64,000 nt of DNA from assembly GCF_009469595.2 (NCBI RefSeq), contig NZ_SSXV01000002.1, positions 124,001 to 188,000 on the forward strand. The letters are read 5' to 3'. This document shows positions 9,613 through 20,871 of this stretch, in pieces. Under the pieces are notes generated by a model, which was not told the DNA's origin, did not search any database, and saw nothing but the letters and a program-made list of their open reading frames with translations. Position 1 is the first letter of the stretch. Each line of letters starts with the position of its first letter. Made by a program: the position numbers and the translations under genes. The DNA comes from Thauera sp. 2A1. Lineage in GTDB: Bacteria > Pseudomonadota > Gammaproteobacteria > Burkholderiales > Rhodocyclaceae.

Positions 9613-10415
9613 TGCGCAAGGCGGCAATGCTGTGCGCGGCGATCGCGGCCGCGCTGCTTGCGGGGTGCGCCACCGTGCCGGGCTCGGGAGGCGCCGAGCC
9701 GACCAGCATGGGGCGCCCGCTCGCCGACCAGTCTCCGGTGGGCGAGGCGGAGACGCGCGCCCGCAACCACGTCGACCTCGCCATGGCCTACTTCGAGCTG
9801 GGGCGCTTCGACGTCGCGCTCGACGAGGCTCAGGTCGCGATGAACAACTTCGCCGGGTATGCCCCGGCCTATCACGTGACGGGTCTCGTTTACATGATGC
9901 TGGGCGAGACGGCGGCCGCGCGGGCGAACTTCGAGCAAGCCTTGCGCGCTGCGCCGGGCGACCCCGACTTCAACAATAGCTACGGCTGGTTCCTGTGCAC
10001 CCAGGGGCAGGAGCGCGACGGGCTGGTGCGGCTTTCGGCAGCAGCGCGCAATCCCTATAACCGCTATGCGGCACGTCCGCTGACAAATGCCGGGCTGTGC
10101 CACCTGCGGCTGAATGAAGTGGCGGCGGCCGAACAGCAGTTCCTGCGCGCCCTCGAGCTCGATGCGCAGAATGGCCAGGCCATGCTGCAGCTTGCCGAGA
10201 TCGCCTATCGCCGTGGCGACTATGAGTTGGCGCGCAGCCGGCTGGTGCGGCTGCACCAGCAGATGTCGCCGACCGCCGAGTCGGTGTGGCTGGGCCTGCG
10301 CACCGAGCGCCGGCTTGGGAACCGCGAGGCGGCGGCGAGCTATGAATCGCAGTTGCGCGGGCGTTTCGGCGATTCGCCCGAGTTCCAATCCTTGATGCAA
10401 GGGAAGTACGAGTGA
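9609..10415 (+). CDS. pilF: Type IV pilus biogenesis lipoprotein PilF/PilW (TPR)
   Basis: 268-aa lipoprotein with signal peptide and lipobox LLAGC, followed by tandem tetratricopeptide repeats (about residues 55-240). PilF/PilW is the pilotin that targets the PilQ secretin to the outer membrane. The position between rlmN and rodZ is the standard locus for this gene in beta- and gammaproteobacteria. ATG overlaps the rlmN stop (9609-9612), and its own stop overlaps the next start, indicating an operon. Confidence 0.9.
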   Translation: MMRKAAMLCAAIAAALLAGCATVPGSGGAEPTSMGRPLADQSPVGEAETRARNHVDLAMAYFELGRFDVALDEAQVAMNNFAGYAPAYHVTGLVYMMLGETAAARANFEQALRAAPGDPDFNNSYGWFLCTQGQERDGLVRLSAAARNPYNRYAARPLTNAGLCHLRLNEVAAAEQQFLRALELDAQNGQAMLQLAEIAYRRGDYELARSRLVRLHQQMSPTAESVWLGLRTERRLGNREAAASYESQLRGRFGDSPEFQSLMQGKYE

Positions 10416-11344
10416 GCAGCATGCAGGTCGATTCCGCGTCCCCGCCGACCATCGAAGGGGGCGCCCTCTCTGCCGGCGCACGTTTGCGCCAGGTGCGCGA
10501 GATGCGGGGCGAGTCCATCAACGAAGTGTCGCTGGCGCTGAAGCTGGCTCCGCGCCAGGTCGAGGCGCTCGAAAGCGGGCGTTACGAGGCCCTGCCGGGG
10601 CTGGCCTTCGTGCGCGGCTTCATGCGCAACTACGCGCGCTACCTGAACCTCGATCCCGCGCCGCTGCTCGCCGACGTGGACGCGGCGCTGGGCAACACGC
10701 AGGTCGACCTGTCGCCGGTCAGCAATGCGGCAGGGGATCTACCCGTGGGCGGGCGCCGACGCGCCAGCGCCGCGCCGGCGGGCATCATCGCCGCGGTACT
10801 GCTCGTCGCCGTGCTCGGCGGCTGGTATTTCGACTGGTTCGATACTGCGCCGCCGCCACAGATGGCCGAGGTGAGCGTGCCGCCGTTCGCCCCAGGGGCC
10901 ACGCCGGAGGCAGGTGCTACGCCGACGGTGGCCGACGCGCCCGCGTCGTCCGCCATGCCTGTTACAGCGGCCCCCGTATCCGTGCCGCCCGCGCCTCCGA
11001 TCGCCGCAGCGACGGCTCCTGACACCGCAGTGATGCCGGCTGTGCCGGCCGTCGCGGCCGCGGTGTCCGTCGCGGCTGAGCCGGCGGCCGAAGCGGTGGC
11101 GGCTGGAGTGAGCCAGCTCGCATTCCGCTTTGCAGGCCAGTCGTGGATGGAGGTGCGCGATGCATCCGGTGGGATCGTCTATTCCGGCACCAGCACGCCC
11201 GGCAGCACGCGCAACGTGCAGGGGCGTCCGCCCTTCGCCCTGGTCATCGGCAATGCTGCGCAGGTGAGCATGGAGCGCGACGGCCAGCCGGTGGATCTGG
11301 CGCCGCACATCAAGGGCACGGTCGCGCGCCTGAAACTGCAATGA
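10412..11344 (+). CDS. rodZ: RodZ-like cytoskeletal protein (HTH, TM, DUF4115)
   Basis: RodZ links MreB to the membrane and is needed for rod shape. The 310-aa protein has an N-terminal helix-turn-helix of the Xre type (about 26-90), one TM segment (about 122-141), a Pro/Ala-rich periplasmic linker (about 150-230) and a C-terminal DUF4115 beta domain. The first possible start is a GTG at 10412, overlapping the pilF stop by four bases; an ATG at 10421 is an alternative. It is coupled to ispG by another ATGA overlap. Confidence 0.88.
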   Translation: MSSMQVDSASPPTIEGGALSAGARLRQVREMRGESINEVSLALKLAPRQVEALESGRYEALPGLAFVRGFMRNYARYLNLDPAPLLADVDAALGNTQVDLSPVSNAAGDLPVGGRRRASAAPAGIIAAVLLVAVLGGWYFDWFDTAPPPQMAEVSVPPFAPGATPEAGATPTVADAPASSAMPVTAAPVSVPPAPPIAAATAPDTAVMPAVPAVAAAVSVAAEPAAEAVAAGVSQLAFRFAGQSWMEVRDASGGIVYSGTSTPGSTRNVQGRPPFALVIGNAAQVSMERDGQPVDLAPHIKGTVARLKLQ

Positions 11345-12603
11345 TGGACAGCTCAATGACGAACGATGGTTTTCTGGCGGGCCCGTCTCCGCGGCGGCTC
11401 ACGCGACAGGTAAGGATCGGCCGCGTGCGTGTCGGCGGGGGTGCGCCGGTGGTGGTGCAGTCGATGACCAACACCGACACCGCCGACGTGCTGGGCACCG
11501 CGATGCAGGTGGCCGAACTCGCGCGCGCGGGCTCGGAAGTCGTGCGCATCACCGTGAACAACGAGGAAGCGGCGCGCGCGGTGCCGCACATCCGCGACCG
11601 CCTGCTGGCGCTCAACATGGATGTGCCGCTGGTGGGCGACTTCCACTACAACGGCCACACGCTGCTGGCGAAGTATCCGGCCTGCGCCGAGGCGCTCGCC
11701 AAGCTGCGCATCAACCCCGGCAACGTCGGCGCCGGCAGCAAGCGCGATCCGCAGTTCGCCGCCATCGTCGACATCGCCTGCAGGTACGACAAGCCGGTGC
11801 GCATCGGCGTGAACTGGGGCAGCCTGGACCAATCGGTGCTCGCCCGCATCATGGACGAGAACGCGACGCTGGCCGAGCCGCGCGACGCCGGTGCAGTGAT
11901 GCGCGAAGCGCTGGTCGTGTCGGCGCTGGAGTCCGCGGCCAAGGCGGAGGAGTACGGCCTGCCGGGCGACCGCATCATCCTGTCGGCCAAGGTGTCGAGC
12001 GTGCAGGACCTGATCGCGGTGTATCGCGATCTCGCCCGGCGCTGCGACTATCCGCTGCACCTCGGCCTCACCGAGGCCGGCATGGGCAGCAAGGGCATCG
12101 TCGCATCCACCGCGGCGCTGGCGGTGCTGCTGCAGGAAGGCATCGGCGACACGATCCGCATCTCGCTCACGCCCGAACCCGGCGGCAGCCGCACGCAGGA
12201 AGTGGTGGTTGCGCAAGAGATCCTGCAGACGATGGGCCTGCGCGCGTTCACGCCCATGGTCACCGCCTGCCCGGGCTGCGGGCGCACCACCAGCACCTAC
12301 TTCCAGGAGCTGGCGTCCGGCATCCAGGACTACGTTCGTGCACAGATGCCGGTCTGGCGCGAGCAGTATGACGGCGTCGAGAACATGACACTGGCGGTGA
12401 TGGGCTGCATCGTCAATGGCCCCGGCGAGAGCAAGCATGCCAACATCGGCATCTCGCTGCCGGGTACCGGCGAGACACCGGCGGCGCCGGTGTTCGTGGA
12501 TGGCGTCAAGACGGTCACGCTGCGCGGCGACAACATCGCCGCCGAGTTCCGCGCCATCGTCGACGACTACGTGGCCACCAGGTATGTGAAGAAGGTGGGC
12601 TGA
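11341..12603 (+). CDS. ispG: 4-hydroxy-3-methylbut-2-enyl-diphosphate synthase
   Basis: IspG converts MEcPP to HMBPP in the non-mevalonate isoprenoid pathway and holds a [4Fe-4S] cluster. The cluster cysteines sit in ACPGCGRT and in [10 protein letters not shown] in the C-terminal part. Starting at the ATG at 11341, which overlaps the rodZ stop, the protein has 420 aa, matching the longer betaproteobacterial form. Further ATGs at 11344 and 11356 are possible starts. The open frame back to 11143 is only a shadow of rodZ. Confidence 0.95.
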   Translation: MMDSSMTNDGFLAGPSPRRLTRQVRIGRVRVGGGAPVVVQSMTNTDTADVLGTAMQVAELARAGSEVVRITVNNEEAARAVPHIRDRLLALNMDVPLVGDFHYNGHTLLAKYPACAEALAKLRINPGNVGAGSKRDPQFAAIVDIACRYDKPVRIGVNWGSLDQSVLARIMDENATLAEPRDAGAVMREALVVSALESAAKAEEYGLPGDRIILSAKVSSVQDLIAVYRDLARRCDYPLHLGLTEAGMGSKGIVASTAALAVLLQEGIGDTIRISLTPEPGGSRTQEVVVAQEILQTMGLRAFTPMVTACPGCGRTTSTYFQELASGIQDYVRAQMPVWREQYDGVENMTLAVMGCIVNGPGESKHANIGISLPGTGETPAAPVFVDGVKTVTLRGDNIAAEFRAIVDDYVATRYVKKVG

Positions 12604-12647
12604 GCACCGCCCGCAACGACAACGCGATCACACAAGACGTATCACTG

Positions 12648-13976
12648 ATGAGTCAGACATTGCAGGCCGTGCGCGGGATGAACGACATCCTGCCCGACGA
12701 GGCCGAGATCTGGGAACACTTCGAGGACATCGTGCGCGACTGGCTGCGCAGCTACGGCTACCGCCCGATCCGCATGCCCATCGTCGAGCCGACGCCGCTG
12801 TTCAAGCGCGCCATCGGCGAAGTCACCGACATTGTCGAGAAGGAGATGTATTCCTTCGAGGACGCGCTGAACGGCGAGCACCTGACGCTGCGCCCCGAAG
12901 GCACCGCATCCTGCGTGCGCGCTGCCATCCAGCACAACCTGGTGGCCGGCCACGGGCCGCAGCGCCTCTACTACCAGGGGCCGATGTTCCGCCACGAGCG
13001 TCCGCAGAAGGGTCGCTATCGGCAGTTCCACCAGATCGGCGTGGAGGCGCTGGGCTTCGACGGCCCCGACATCGATGCCGAGCACATCCTGATGTGCGCG
13101 CGGTTGTGGGAGGTGCTCGGCCTCGAGGACGTGTCGCTCGAGCTGAATTCACTCGGCTCGGCGGAGGAGCGCGCCGCCCACCGCGCGGCGCTCATCGCCT
13201 ATCTGGAGCAGCACCGCGAGCGCCTGGACGAGGACGGCAAGCGCCGCCTCTACACCAACCCGCTGCGCATCCTGGACACCAAGAACCCCGAATTGCAGGC
13301 CATCGTCGAAGCCGCGCCGCGCCTGGCCGATTACCTTGGCGAAGAGTCGCGCGCGCACTTCGATGCCGTGCAGCTCTTCCTCAAGGACGCAGGCATTCCC
13401 TACCGCATCAACCATCGCCTGGTGCGCGGCCTGGACTACTACAACCGCACCGTGTTCGAGTGGGTCACCACGCGACTGGGTGCGCAGGGCACGGTGTGTG
13501 CGGGCGGTCGCTATGACGGCCTCGTCGCGCAGCTCGGCGGCAAGCCGCAACCGGCGGCAGGTTTCGCGATGGGGGTGGAGCGCCTGCTCGCGCTGTGGCG
13601 CGAGAGCGGCGCAGAGCCCGAGCGCGCCATTCCCGACGTGTATGTCGTGCACATGGGGGCCGCGGCGCAGCGCCTCGCTTTCCGCGCGGCCGAGACCGTG
13701 CGCGAGCACGGTTTCGACGCGGTGCTGCATTGCGGTGGCGGCAGCTTCAAGTCGCAAATGAAGCGGGCTGACGGTAGCGGTGCCGCGGTGGCGCTGGTGA
13801 TCGGCGAGGACGAGGCGGCCGCGGGCGAGGTCGGCATCAAGCCGTTGCGCGGGCCTGGGGCGCAGCAACGCGTGACGCTCGAGGCCCTGCCCGAGACGCT
13901 GGCGATGCTGATGTTCAGCGAAGAAGACGAAGACGAAGACGATTTTGACGAGGGGGCGCGCGATGGCGGTGTATGA
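12648..13976 (+). CDS. hisS: Histidyl-tRNA synthetase
   Basis: Class II aminoacyl-tRNA synthetase that charges tRNA-His. Visible are the class II motif 2 region ([20 protein letters not shown]), the histidine-specific [14 protein letters not shown], the glycine-rich GGRYDGL, and the C-terminal anticodon-binding domain. 442 aa. The last 20 residues are very acidic ([12 protein letters not shown]), a lineage-specific tail. The gene overlaps the next start by 14 bases. Confidence 0.97.
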   Translation: MSQTLQAVRGMNDILPDEAEIWEHFEDIVRDWLRSYGYRPIRMPIVEPTPLFKRAIGEVTDIVEKEMYSFEDALNGEHLTLRPEGTASCVRAAIQHNLVAGHGPQRLYYQGPMFRHERPQKGRYRQFHQIGVEALGFDGPDIDAEHILMCARLWEVLGLEDVSLELNSLGSAEERAAHRAALIAYLEQHRERLDEDGKRRLYTNPLRILDTKNPELQAIVEAAPRLADYLGEESRAHFDAVQLFLKDAGIPYRINHRLVRGLDYYNRTVFEWVTTRLGAQGTVCAGGRYDGLVAQLGGKPQPAAGFAMGVERLLALWRESGAEPERAIPDVYVVHMGAAAQRLAFRAAETVREHGFDAVLHCGGGSFKSQMKRADGSGAAVALVIGEDEAAAGEVGIKPLRGPGAQQRVTLEALPETLAMLMFSEEDEDEDDFDEGARDGGV

Positions 13977-14607
13977 CCTGGAGGAACAGGAACAGATTTC
14001 CGAACTCAAGGCGTGGTGGACGCAGTACGGCAACCTGGTGACGACGCTGGCCACGATCGCAGCCCTGGCGGCGGTGGGCTGGCAGGGCTGGCAGTGGTAC
14101 CAGAACCGCAACGCGGCCGAGGCCAGCGCCATGTATTTCGCGGTCGAGCAGGCGGTGGAACGGCAGGACGCGCAGCGCGCGCGTGACGCAGCCGGCCAGC
14201 TCATCGACAAGCAGGGCGGCACCACCTACGCTCAGCTCGGCGCCCTGCTGGCGGCGGGCCTGCAGTTCGACAAGGGCGAACTCGACAACGCCCGCCTGCA
14301 GCTCGAGTGGGCGGCCGACAAGGGCAAGGATCCGGCATTGCGCGATCTCGCGCGCCTGCGCCTTGCGGCAGTGCTGCTGCAGAAGGGCGAGCTCGACGGC
14401 GCGCTGGCGAAGCTTGAGCCCGCCCCCGTCGCCGCTTACAAGGCGCGCTTTGCCGACCTGCGCGGCGATGTGCTTGCCGCGCAAGGCAAGCCGGCCGAAG
14501 CGCGCGCGGCCTACCAGGCCGCGATCGATGCCTTGTCAGCGGGCGACGGGCAGGGGACGACCTTGCGCGAAGTGGTGCGCCTGAAACTTGAATCCCTCGA
14601 GGGCTGA
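13963..14607 (+). CDS. yfgM: YfgM-type ancillary SecYEG/chaperone-network protein
   Basis: 214-aa protein with a short cytoplasmic N-terminus ([19 protein letters not shown]), one TM helix (about 22-42) and a periplasmic tetratricopeptide domain. YfgM binds the SecYEG translocon and periplasmic chaperones in E. coli. Its place between hisS and bamB matches E. coli gene order. I take the ATG at 13963, inside the hisS end; an upstream TTG at 13945 is less likely. Confidence 0.88.
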   Translation: MAVYDLEEQEQISELKAWWTQYGNLVTTLATIAALAAVGWQGWQWYQNRNAAEASAMYFAVEQAVERQDAQRARDAAGQLIDKQGGTTYAQLGALLAAGLQFDKGELDNARLQLEWAADKGKDPALRDLARLRLAAVLLQKGELDGALAKLEPAPVAAYKARFADLRGDVLAAQGKPAEARAAYQAAIDALSAGDGQGTTLREVVRLKLESLEG

Positions 14608-14610
14608 TCG

Positions 14611-15759
14611 ATGAAACCCTTCATGCTGCGTGCCGTTCCTGTGGTGGCCGCGATCGTGCTGGCCACCGGATGCTCGTCCCTGTCATCCCTCAATCCTTTT
14701 GCCAGCAGCGCCCCCAAGCCTGCACCTCTGGTCGATTTCAAGCCCACGGCGAAGATCGTGCCGGTGTGGGAAGCGAACATCGGCAAGGCGGGCAATTATG
14801 TCTTCCAGCCCGCAGTGGTGGGTGACACGGTCTATGCGGCGGCGCGCAATGGTGACGTCGCCCGCTTCGAGAACGGGCGGGCGGTGTGGCGCGTGCGCGC
14901 GCCCGAGCTCTCCGCCGGCGTGGGTGCGGATGCCGCGCTGGCAGTGGTGGTGACGGTGGACGGCAAGGTCGTCGCGTTCGACGCGCAGACCGGCAAGGAG
15001 CGCTGGCGCAGCGCCATCGGCGCCGAGGTGCTGGCCCCGCCGGCGGTGAGCGGTGACGTCGTCGTCGTGCGCACTTCCGATCATCGCCTGTTCGCCCTCA
15101 ATGCCGGCGATGGCGGGCGGCGCTGGGTGTACACGCGCAGCAACCCGTCGCTCGCCCTGCGCAGCCATGCCGGCGTCGTGATCGAGGGCGGCGTGGTGCT
15201 GGCCGGTTTTCCCGGTGGCAAGCTGGGCGTGATCAGCCTCGCCAACGGTGGCGCGATCACCGAGCTGACGGTCGCCGCGCCGCGTGGCGCGACCGAGCTC
15301 GAGCGTGTGGCGGATGTGGTCGGCACGCCGATCACGACGCGGCGTGAAGTGTGCGCAGTGGCCTACCAGGGGCGCGCGGCCTGCTTCGACGCAGGCAATG
15401 GCAACGCCCTGTGGTCGCGCGAGATCTCGAGCAGCGTGGGGATGGATCGCGACACCCGCTTTGCGGTGATCACCGACGATCGCGACGCGGTGAACGCGCT
15501 CGACGTCTACAGCGGTGCCAGCGCATGGAAGCAGGATGGTCTGGCGCGGCGCGGCGTGACGCGCCCGCTGCTGGTCGGCGACAACGTCGTCGTGGGGGAT
15601 GCGCAGGGCTTCGTTCATGTGCTGGCACGCGACTCGGGCGCGTTCGCGGCACGTGACCGTGCCGACAGCAGCGCCATCGTCGCTGCCCCGCGTGCGCAGG
15701 GCACCGGTTTCGTGGTGCAGAGCCTGGACGGCCGCATCACCGCTTATGAATTGCGCTGA
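14611..15759 (+). CDS. bamB: Outer membrane assembly lipoprotein BamB
   Basis: BamB is an eight-bladed beta-propeller lipoprotein of the BAM complex, which folds proteins into the outer membrane. The lipobox LATGC places the lipidated Cys at residue 21. The rest holds repeated PQQ-like blades (for example GKVVAFDAQTGKERW and GNALWSREI). 382 aa, typical. Located between yfgM and der, as in E. coli. Confidence 0.95.
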   Translation: MKPFMLRAVPVVAAIVLATGCSSLSSLNPFASSAPKPAPLVDFKPTAKIVPVWEANIGKAGNYVFQPAVVGDTVYAAARNGDVARFENGRAVWRVRAPELSAGVGADAALAVVVTVDGKVVAFDAQTGKERWRSAIGAEVLAPPAVSGDVVVVRTSDHRLFALNAGDGGRRWVYTRSNPSLALRSHAGVVIEGGVVLAGFPGGKLGVISLANGGAITELTVAAPRGATELERVADVVGTPITTRREVCAVAYQGRAACFDAGNGNALWSREISSSVGMDRDTRFAVITDDRDAVNALDVYSGASAWKQDGLARRGVTRPLLVGDNVVVGDAQGFVHVLARDSGAFAARDRADSSAIVAAPRAQGTGFVVQSLDGRITAYELR

Positions 15760-15774
15760 GGCGAAGATCCCGTC

Positions 15775-17103
15775 GTGAAACCCACCATCGTCCTCGTCGG
15801 CAGGCCCAATGTCGGCAAGTCGACCCTGTTCAACCGGCTCACCCGCACGCGGGATGCGCTCGTCGCCGATCAGCCGGGCCTGACCCGCGACCGCCACTAC
15901 GGCATCGGCCGCGTCGGCGACCGTGAATACCTGGTGGTCGATACGGCCGGCTTCGATCCCGTCGCCAAGGACGGCATCATGCACGAGATGGCACGCCAGG
16001 CCGAGCAGGCAATTGCCGAGGCCGACGTGCTGATGTTCCTCGTCGATGGCCGTGCAGGACGCACCCCGCACGACGAGCAGATCGCCGCGCGGCTGCGTCG
16101 CGCGGGGCGTCCGGTGCATGTCGTCGTCAACAAGGCCGAGGGCCTGGATCGCGCCACCGTCGCGGCCGATTTCCACGCGCTCGGGTTCGGCGACCCTCTG
16201 GCGGTTTCGGCCGCGCATGGCGACGGCGTGAAGCAGCTCGTCGAGCTGGTGCTGGCGCCCTTCGCGCATGACGAGGAAGCCGCGGGCACGGAGGACGAAG
16301 GCCCCCGGGTGGCCATCGTCGGCCGTCCCAACGTGGGCAAGTCCACGCTGGTCAACACGCTGCTCGGCGAGGAGCGCGTGATCGCCTTCGACATGCCGGG
16401 CACGACGCGTGACGCGATCTCCATCCCCTTCGAGCGTGGCGGCAAGCGCTACACGCTCATCGACACCGCCGGCCTGCGGCGGCGCGGCAAGGTCTTCGAG
16501 GCCATCGAGAAATTCTCGGTGATCAAGACCCTGCAGGCCATCCAGGAGGCCAACGTGGTCGTGCTGGTGCTCGATGCTGCGCAGGACATCTCGGAGCAGG
16601 ACGCACACATCGCCGGCTTCGTGCTGGAGGCCGGTCGCGCGCTGGTGGTGGCGATCAACAAATGGGACGCGGTGGACGATTACCGGCGCGAACGGCTCAA
16701 GCTCGACGTTTCGCGCAAGCTCGCGTTCCTGTCTTTTGCCCGCTTCCACGAGATTTCCGCCCTCAAGTCGTCGGGCATCGGCCCCTTGCTGAAGTCGGTC
16801 GATGCGGCCTATGCGGCGGCGACCGCCAACCTGGCGACGCCGCGCCTGACGCGCGCGCTGCAGGCCGCCGTCGCACGCCAGGCGCCGCCGCGCAGCGGTC
16901 TGGCGCGGCCCAAGCTGCGCTATGCGCACCAGGGCGGCATGAATCCGCCGGTCATCGTGATCCACGGCAACGCGCTCGACGACATCCCCGCCTCGTACGT
17001 GCGCTATCTCGAGCGCAGCTTCATGGAGGTGTTCAAGCTGCAGGGCACGCCCTTGCGGATTCAGTTCCGGACCACGCAAAATCCGTTCGCGGCCAGACCC
17101 TGA
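15775..17103 (+). CDS. der: Ribosome biogenesis GTPase Der (EngA)
   Basis: Der has two GTPase domains in tandem and a KH-like domain, and works in 50S subunit maturation. Both P-loops are visible: [12 protein letters not shown] near residue 8 and [12 protein letters not shown] near residue 183. Each is followed by DTAG and NK(A/W)(E/D) motifs. The start is GTG. 442 aa, normal. Confidence 0.97.
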   Translation: MKPTIVLVGRPNVGKSTLFNRLTRTRDALVADQPGLTRDRHYGIGRVGDREYLVVDTAGFDPVAKDGIMHEMARQAEQAIAEADVLMFLVDGRAGRTPHDEQIAARLRRAGRPVHVVVNKAEGLDRATVAADFHALGFGDPLAVSAAHGDGVKQLVELVLAPFAHDEEAAGTEDEGPRVAIVGRPNVGKSTLVNTLLGEERVIAFDMPGTTRDAISIPFERGGKRYTLIDTAGLRRRGKVFEAIEKFSVIKTLQAIQEANVVVLVLDAAQDISEQDAHIAGFVLEAGRALVVAINKWDAVDDYRRERLKLDVSRKLAFLSFARFHEISALKSSGIGPLLKSVDAAYAAATANLATPRLTRALQAAVARQAPPRSGLARPKLRYAHQGGMNPPVIVIHGNALDDIPASYVRYLERSFMEVFKLQGTPLRIQFRTTQNPFAARP

Positions 17104-17217
17104 TGGCGGCAGGGTAAAAAGGCAACATCCACACCGGGATTCGTTGCATACTGCACATGTTGCGGCGCAGCAAATACTCCGCTAGATTCATATAAACATA
17201 ATTAAAGAGGTTCCACG

Positions 17218-17460
17218 ATGAGCAACAAAGGGCAACTACTACAAGACCCGTTTCTGAACACGCTGCGCCGGGAGCACATCCCGGTCTCCATCTATCTGGT
17301 GAATGGCATCAAGCTGCAGGGCCAGGTCGAGTCTTTCGATCAGTACGTCGTGCTGTTGAAGAACACCGTGACGCAGATGGTGTACAAGCACGCCATCTCG
17401 ACCGTCGTGCCGGCCCGTCCGGTGGTGATCCAGCAGGACAGCGGCGAGGGCGCCAACTGA
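17218..17460 (+). CDS. hfq: RNA chaperone Hfq
   Basis: Hexameric Sm-like protein that pairs small RNAs with mRNAs. The 80-aa protein has the Sm1 region ([20 protein letters not shown]), the Sm2 motif YKHAIST and a short acidic tail. A good Shine-Dalgarno (AAAGAGG) precedes it. The AT-rich 17160-17190 stretch may hold a promoter (TTGCGG, 17 bases, TAGATT), which is a weak match. Confidence 0.97.
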   Translation: MSNKGQLLQDPFLNTLRREHIPVSIYLVNGIKLQGQVESFDQYVVLLKNTVTQMVYKHAISTVVPARPVVIQQDSGEGAN

Positions 17461-17511
17461 TCGCGCCGGTGGCGGTGACCGGCCGCGCACGCTTGCGCGC
17501 GGAGGGCGGTG

Positions 17512-18660
17512 ATGTTTGAGCGTCCGGCCAATGGCGAGCGCGCCGTCCTCGTGCAACTCGACCTCGGTCAGGACGCGATCGAGGAGCGTCTTTCCGAACT
17601 GAAGCTCCTCGCCACCAGCGCGGGCGCGAGCATCGAGGCGGTGGTGCAGGGGCGGCGGGCGGCGCCCGATCCGAAACTGTTCGCCGGCAGCGGCAAGGTG
17701 CAGGAGATCGGCGAGGCCCTGCGGGCTCATGGCGCCGACATCGTCATCTTCAATCATGCGCTGTCGCCCGCGCAGCAGCGCAACCTCGAGCGCGAGCTGC
17801 AGTGCATGGTCATCGACCGCACCGCGCTCATCCTGGACATCTTTGCGCAGCGCGCGCGCAGCCACGAGGGCAAGCTGCAGGTCGAGCTGGCCCAGTTGCA
17901 GCACCTGGCGACCCGGCTCGTGCGCGGCTGGACCCACCTTGAGCGCCAGAAGGGCGGCATTGGCCTGCGTGGTCCGGGCGAAAAGCAGCTCGAGACCGAC
18001 CGCCGCCTGCTCGGCAACCGCGTCAAGCTGCTGAAGTCCCGGCTCGCCCAGATCGAGAAACAGCGCAAGGTCAGGCGCCGTGCGCGGGAACGCCGCGACG
18101 TATTGTCTGTCTCTCTCGTCGGCTACACCAACGCAGGCAAGTCGACGCTGTTCAACGCGTTGACGAAAGCGGGAGCCTACGCGGCCGACCAGCTTTTCGC
18201 GACACTGGACACGACGTCGCGTCGGCTGTTCGTCGATGGCGAGAATGTCGTGCTGTCGGACACCGTCGGCTTCATCCGAGACCTGCCGCACGCGCTGGTG
18301 GCCGCCTTCCAGGCAACCCTGGAGGAAACCGCCGAAGCCGACCTGCTGCTGCACGTCGTCGATTCGGCGAGCGAGGATCGCGACGCGCAGATTCAGGCGG
18401 TGAATGAGGTGCTGGCGGAGATCGGCGCGGCCGACGTGCCGCAGATCCTGGTGTGGAACAAGATCGACCTCACCCACGCCCGGCCGGCGGTCGAGAGGGG
18501 TGACTGTGATAAACTCAGGCGCGTTTTTTTGAGCGCCAGAACAGGCGAAGGCCTTGATTTGCTGCGGTCGGTGCTTGCCGAAGTAGCCCGGGCCGCAAAG
18601 AGTGAAGATGCCGGACGAATGTCCGCACCGAGCGACGACGGAATTTCAGTTCAAACGTGA
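17512..18660 (+). CDS. hflX: Ribosome-associated GTPase HflX
   Basis: HflX splits stalled ribosomes. The N-terminal HflX domain (GSGKVQEIGEAL, AQQRNLERELQ, and the GPGEKQLETDRR linker) is followed by a GTPase domain with P-loop GYTNAGKSTLFNAL at about residues 204-217 and DTVGF. The ATG at 17512 sits five bases after GGAGGG; the GTG at 17509 is too close. Its last bases overlap an upstream GTG of hflK. The hfq-hflX-hflK-hflC order is conserved in proteobacteria. Confidence 0.95.
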   Translation: MFERPANGERAVLVQLDLGQDAIEERLSELKLLATSAGASIEAVVQGRRAAPDPKLFAGSGKVQEIGEALRAHGADIVIFNHALSPAQQRNLERELQCMVIDRTALILDIFAQRARSHEGKLQVELAQLQHLATRLVRGWTHLERQKGGIGLRGPGEKQLETDRRLLGNRVKLLKSRLAQIEKQRKVRRRARERRDVLSVSLVGYTNAGKSTLFNALTKAGAYAADQLFATLDTTSRRLFVDGENVVLSDTVGFIRDLPHALVAAFQATLEETAEADLLLHVVDSASEDRDAQIQAVNEVLAEIGAADVPQILVWNKIDLTHARPAVERGDCDKLRRVFLSARTGEGLDLLRSVLAEVARAAKSEDAGRMSAPSDDGISVQT

Positions 18661-18674
18661 TGACAGGCGTTCTC

Positions 18675-19970
18675 ATGTCTCTTAACGATCCACGCTGGGG
18701 CGGCCAGGGCGACGGCAATGGCGGCCGTGGCGACGGCGATCGCCGCGACGGCAATCGTGGTAGCAACCAGGGGCCGCCCGATCTCGAGGAAATCTGGCGC
18801 GATTTCAACCAGCGCCTGTCCGGCATGTTCGGCAAGCGCCAGGGGCGCGGCTCCGGCGATGGTGGGAACGGCGGCAATGGGGGCAACGGTCCGCAATTGC
18901 CGAATTTCTCATTCAAGCAGTTCGGGGGCGGTGTTGGCGCGCTGGCGGCGCTGGTTGCTGCGATCTGGCTCGCCAGCGGCTTCTACACCGTCGATGCGAA
19001 CCAGCGCGGCGTGGTGCTGCGGCTGGGCAAGTTCGTCGAGACCACCGAGCCCGGCCTGCGCTGGCGCCTGCCTTATCCCTTCGAATCGCATGAGATCGTC
19101 GACCTGACGGGCGTGCGCACCGTCGAGGTGGGCTACCGCGGTTCCGAGCGCAACAAGGTGCTGCGCGAATCGCTGATGCTGACGGATGACGAGAACATCA
19201 TCAACATCCAGTTCGCCGTGCAGTACGTCTTGAACAGCCCGGAGAGCTACGTCTTCAACAACCGCTTCCCCGACGAGTCAGTGGCTCAGGCGGCCGAAAC
19301 CGCCATGCGCGAGATCGTGGGCAAGAGCAAGATGGACTTCGTCCTGTACGAAGGCCGCGAGGAAATCGCCACCACCGCGCTCGAGCTGATGCAGCGCATC
19401 CTCGACCGCTACCAGACCGGCATCCAGATCAGCCGCGTCACCATGCAGAATGCGCAACCGCCGGAACAGGTCCAGGCGTCGTTCGACGATGCGGTGAAGG
19501 CGGGGCAGGACCGCGAACGGCAGAAGAACGAAGGCGAGGCCTACGCCAACGACGTGATCCCGCGCGCGCGCGGCACCGCCTCGCGCCTGATCGAGGAAGC
19601 CAACGCTTACAGCGCACGTGTCGTCGCCAACGCGGAAGGTGATGCGAGCCGCTTCAACCAGGTGCTGACCGAGTATCGCCGCGCGCCGGACGTCACCCGC
19701 GAGCGCATGTACATCGAGACCATGCAGCAGGTACTGACGAACACGTCCAAGGTCATGATCGATGCCAAGAGCAACGGCAACCTGTTGTTCCTGCCGCTCG
19801 ACAAGTTGATCAAATCGACCTCTGCACAGTCCTCGGCGGCGTCGGCTCCGGCCGGTCCCCAGTCGGTGCAGGAAAACGCGCCGCAGGCCGCGAAGACCAA
19901 TCCGCCGTCGGCGGCAAGCGATCCGCGTAGCCGCGAGTTGCTGCGCAATCGTGACCGGGGAGAGCGCTGA
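18675..19970 (+). CDS. hflK: FtsH protease modulator HflK
   Basis: HflK forms with HflC a membrane cage around the FtsH protease. The 431-aa protein has a Gly/Asp/Arg-rich N-terminus, a TM helix near residues 86-104 (LAALVAAIWLASGFY) and an SPFH/band-7 domain, then a helical region and a low-complexity tail. Family members start MSLNDP, which selects the ATG at 18675 rather than the upstream GTG at 18657. The stop codon overlaps the hflC ATG by one base. Confidence 0.95.
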   Translation: MSLNDPRWGGQGDGNGGRGDGDRRDGNRGSNQGPPDLEEIWRDFNQRLSGMFGKRQGRGSGDGGNGGNGGNGPQLPNFSFKQFGGGVGALAALVAAIWLASGFYTVDANQRGVVLRLGKFVETTEPGLRWRLPYPFESHEIVDLTGVRTVEVGYRGSERNKVLRESLMLTDDENIINIQFAVQYVLNSPESYVFNNRFPDESVAQAAETAMREIVGKSKMDFVLYEGREEIATTALELMQRILDRYQTGIQISRVTMQNAQPPEQVQASFDDAVKAGQDRERQKNEGEAYANDVIPRARGTASRLIEEANAYSARVVANAEGDASRFNQVLTEYRRAPDVTRERMYIETMQQVLTNTSKVMIDAKSNGNLLFLPLDKLIKSTSAQSSAASAPAGPQSVQENAPQAAKTNPPSAASDPRSRELLRNRDRGER

Positions 19971-20851
19971 TGCGTGACCGCATGTCCCTTATCGGTGGCG
20001 GCCTGCTGCTGTTGATCGCCCTGGCGTCCATGTCGCTGTTCACCGTGGATCAGCGCCAGTACGCCATCGTCTTCCAGCTTGGCCAGGTGAAGGAAGTCAT
20101 CGACAAGCCCGGCCTGAACGTCAAGCTGCCGATGATCCAGAACGTCCGCTACTTCGACAAGCGCATCCTGACGATGGATACGCCGGAGCCGGAGCGCTTC
20201 ATCACCTCGGAGAAGAAGAACGTGCTGGTCGACCACTTCGTGAAGTGGCGCATCGTCGACCCGCGCCTGTATTACGAGTCGGTGGCCGGCGACGAGGCGC
20301 GCTCGCGAACCCGCCTCACGCAGACGGTCAACGCCGGCCTGCGCGAGGAGTTCGGCAAGCGCACGGTGCACGACGTCGTCTCCGGTGCTCGCGACCAGAT
20401 CATGGAAGACATGCGCGTCAAGGCAGACCTGGACGCGCGCAAGATCGGCGTGCAGATCATCGACGTGCGGCTGAAGCGGGTCGATCTGCCGACCGAAGTG
20501 TCCGAATCCGTCTATCGCCGCATGGAAGCCGAGCGCAAGCGCGTGGCCAACGAGTTGCGCTCCCAGGGCGCCGCCGAGGCCGAGCGCATTCGTGCCGACG
20601 CCGATCGCCAGCGCGAGATCATCATCGCCGAGGCGTACCGCTCGGCGCAGAAGGTCAAGGGCGAGGGCGATGCGAAGGCGACCGCGATCTATGCCGACGC
20701 CTTTGGCCAGAGTCCTGATTTCTATTCCTTCTATCGCAGTCTCGAGGCCTATCGCGCCAGCTTCGCCGGCAAGGATGACGTGCTGGTGGTCGACCCGGGT
20801 TCGGATTTCTTCCGCTACATGAAGGGCCCGCAGGGCGCGAAGAAGAATTGA
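19970..20851 (+). CDS. hflC: FtsH protease modulator HflC
   Basis: Partner of HflK. 293 aa with an N-terminal TM segment (LLLLIALASMSLFTV), an SPFH domain, a coiled-coil helix rich in Arg/Ala/Glu (about 180-240) and the conserved C-terminal FYRSLEAYRASF segment. Directly coupled to hflK. Confidence 0.96.
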   Translation: MRDRMSLIGGGLLLLIALASMSLFTVDQRQYAIVFQLGQVKEVIDKPGLNVKLPMIQNVRYFDKRILTMDTPEPERFITSEKKNVLVDHFVKWRIVDPRLYYESVAGDEARSRTRLTQTVNAGLREEFGKRTVHDVVSGARDQIMEDMRVKADLDARKIGVQIIDVRLKRVDLPTEVSESVYRRMEAERKRVANELRSQGAAEAERIRADADRQREIIIAEAYRSAQKVKGEGDAKATAIYADAFGQSPDFYSFYRSLEAYRASFAGKDDVLVVDPGSDFFRYMKGPQGAKKN

Positions 20852-20871
20852 TCCGCCGGAATTGAGCCCGC

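Noticed and set aside
14683..17079. Minus-strand open frame of about 798 codons across bamB and der
   Set aside because: Both plus-strand genes are certain; the reverse frame is open only because stops are rare at this GC content.
18530..18550. T-run inside a GGCGC/GCGCC hairpin near the end of hflX
   Set aside because: The T-run is in the loop, not after the stem, and the region codes for HflX; it does not look like a terminator.
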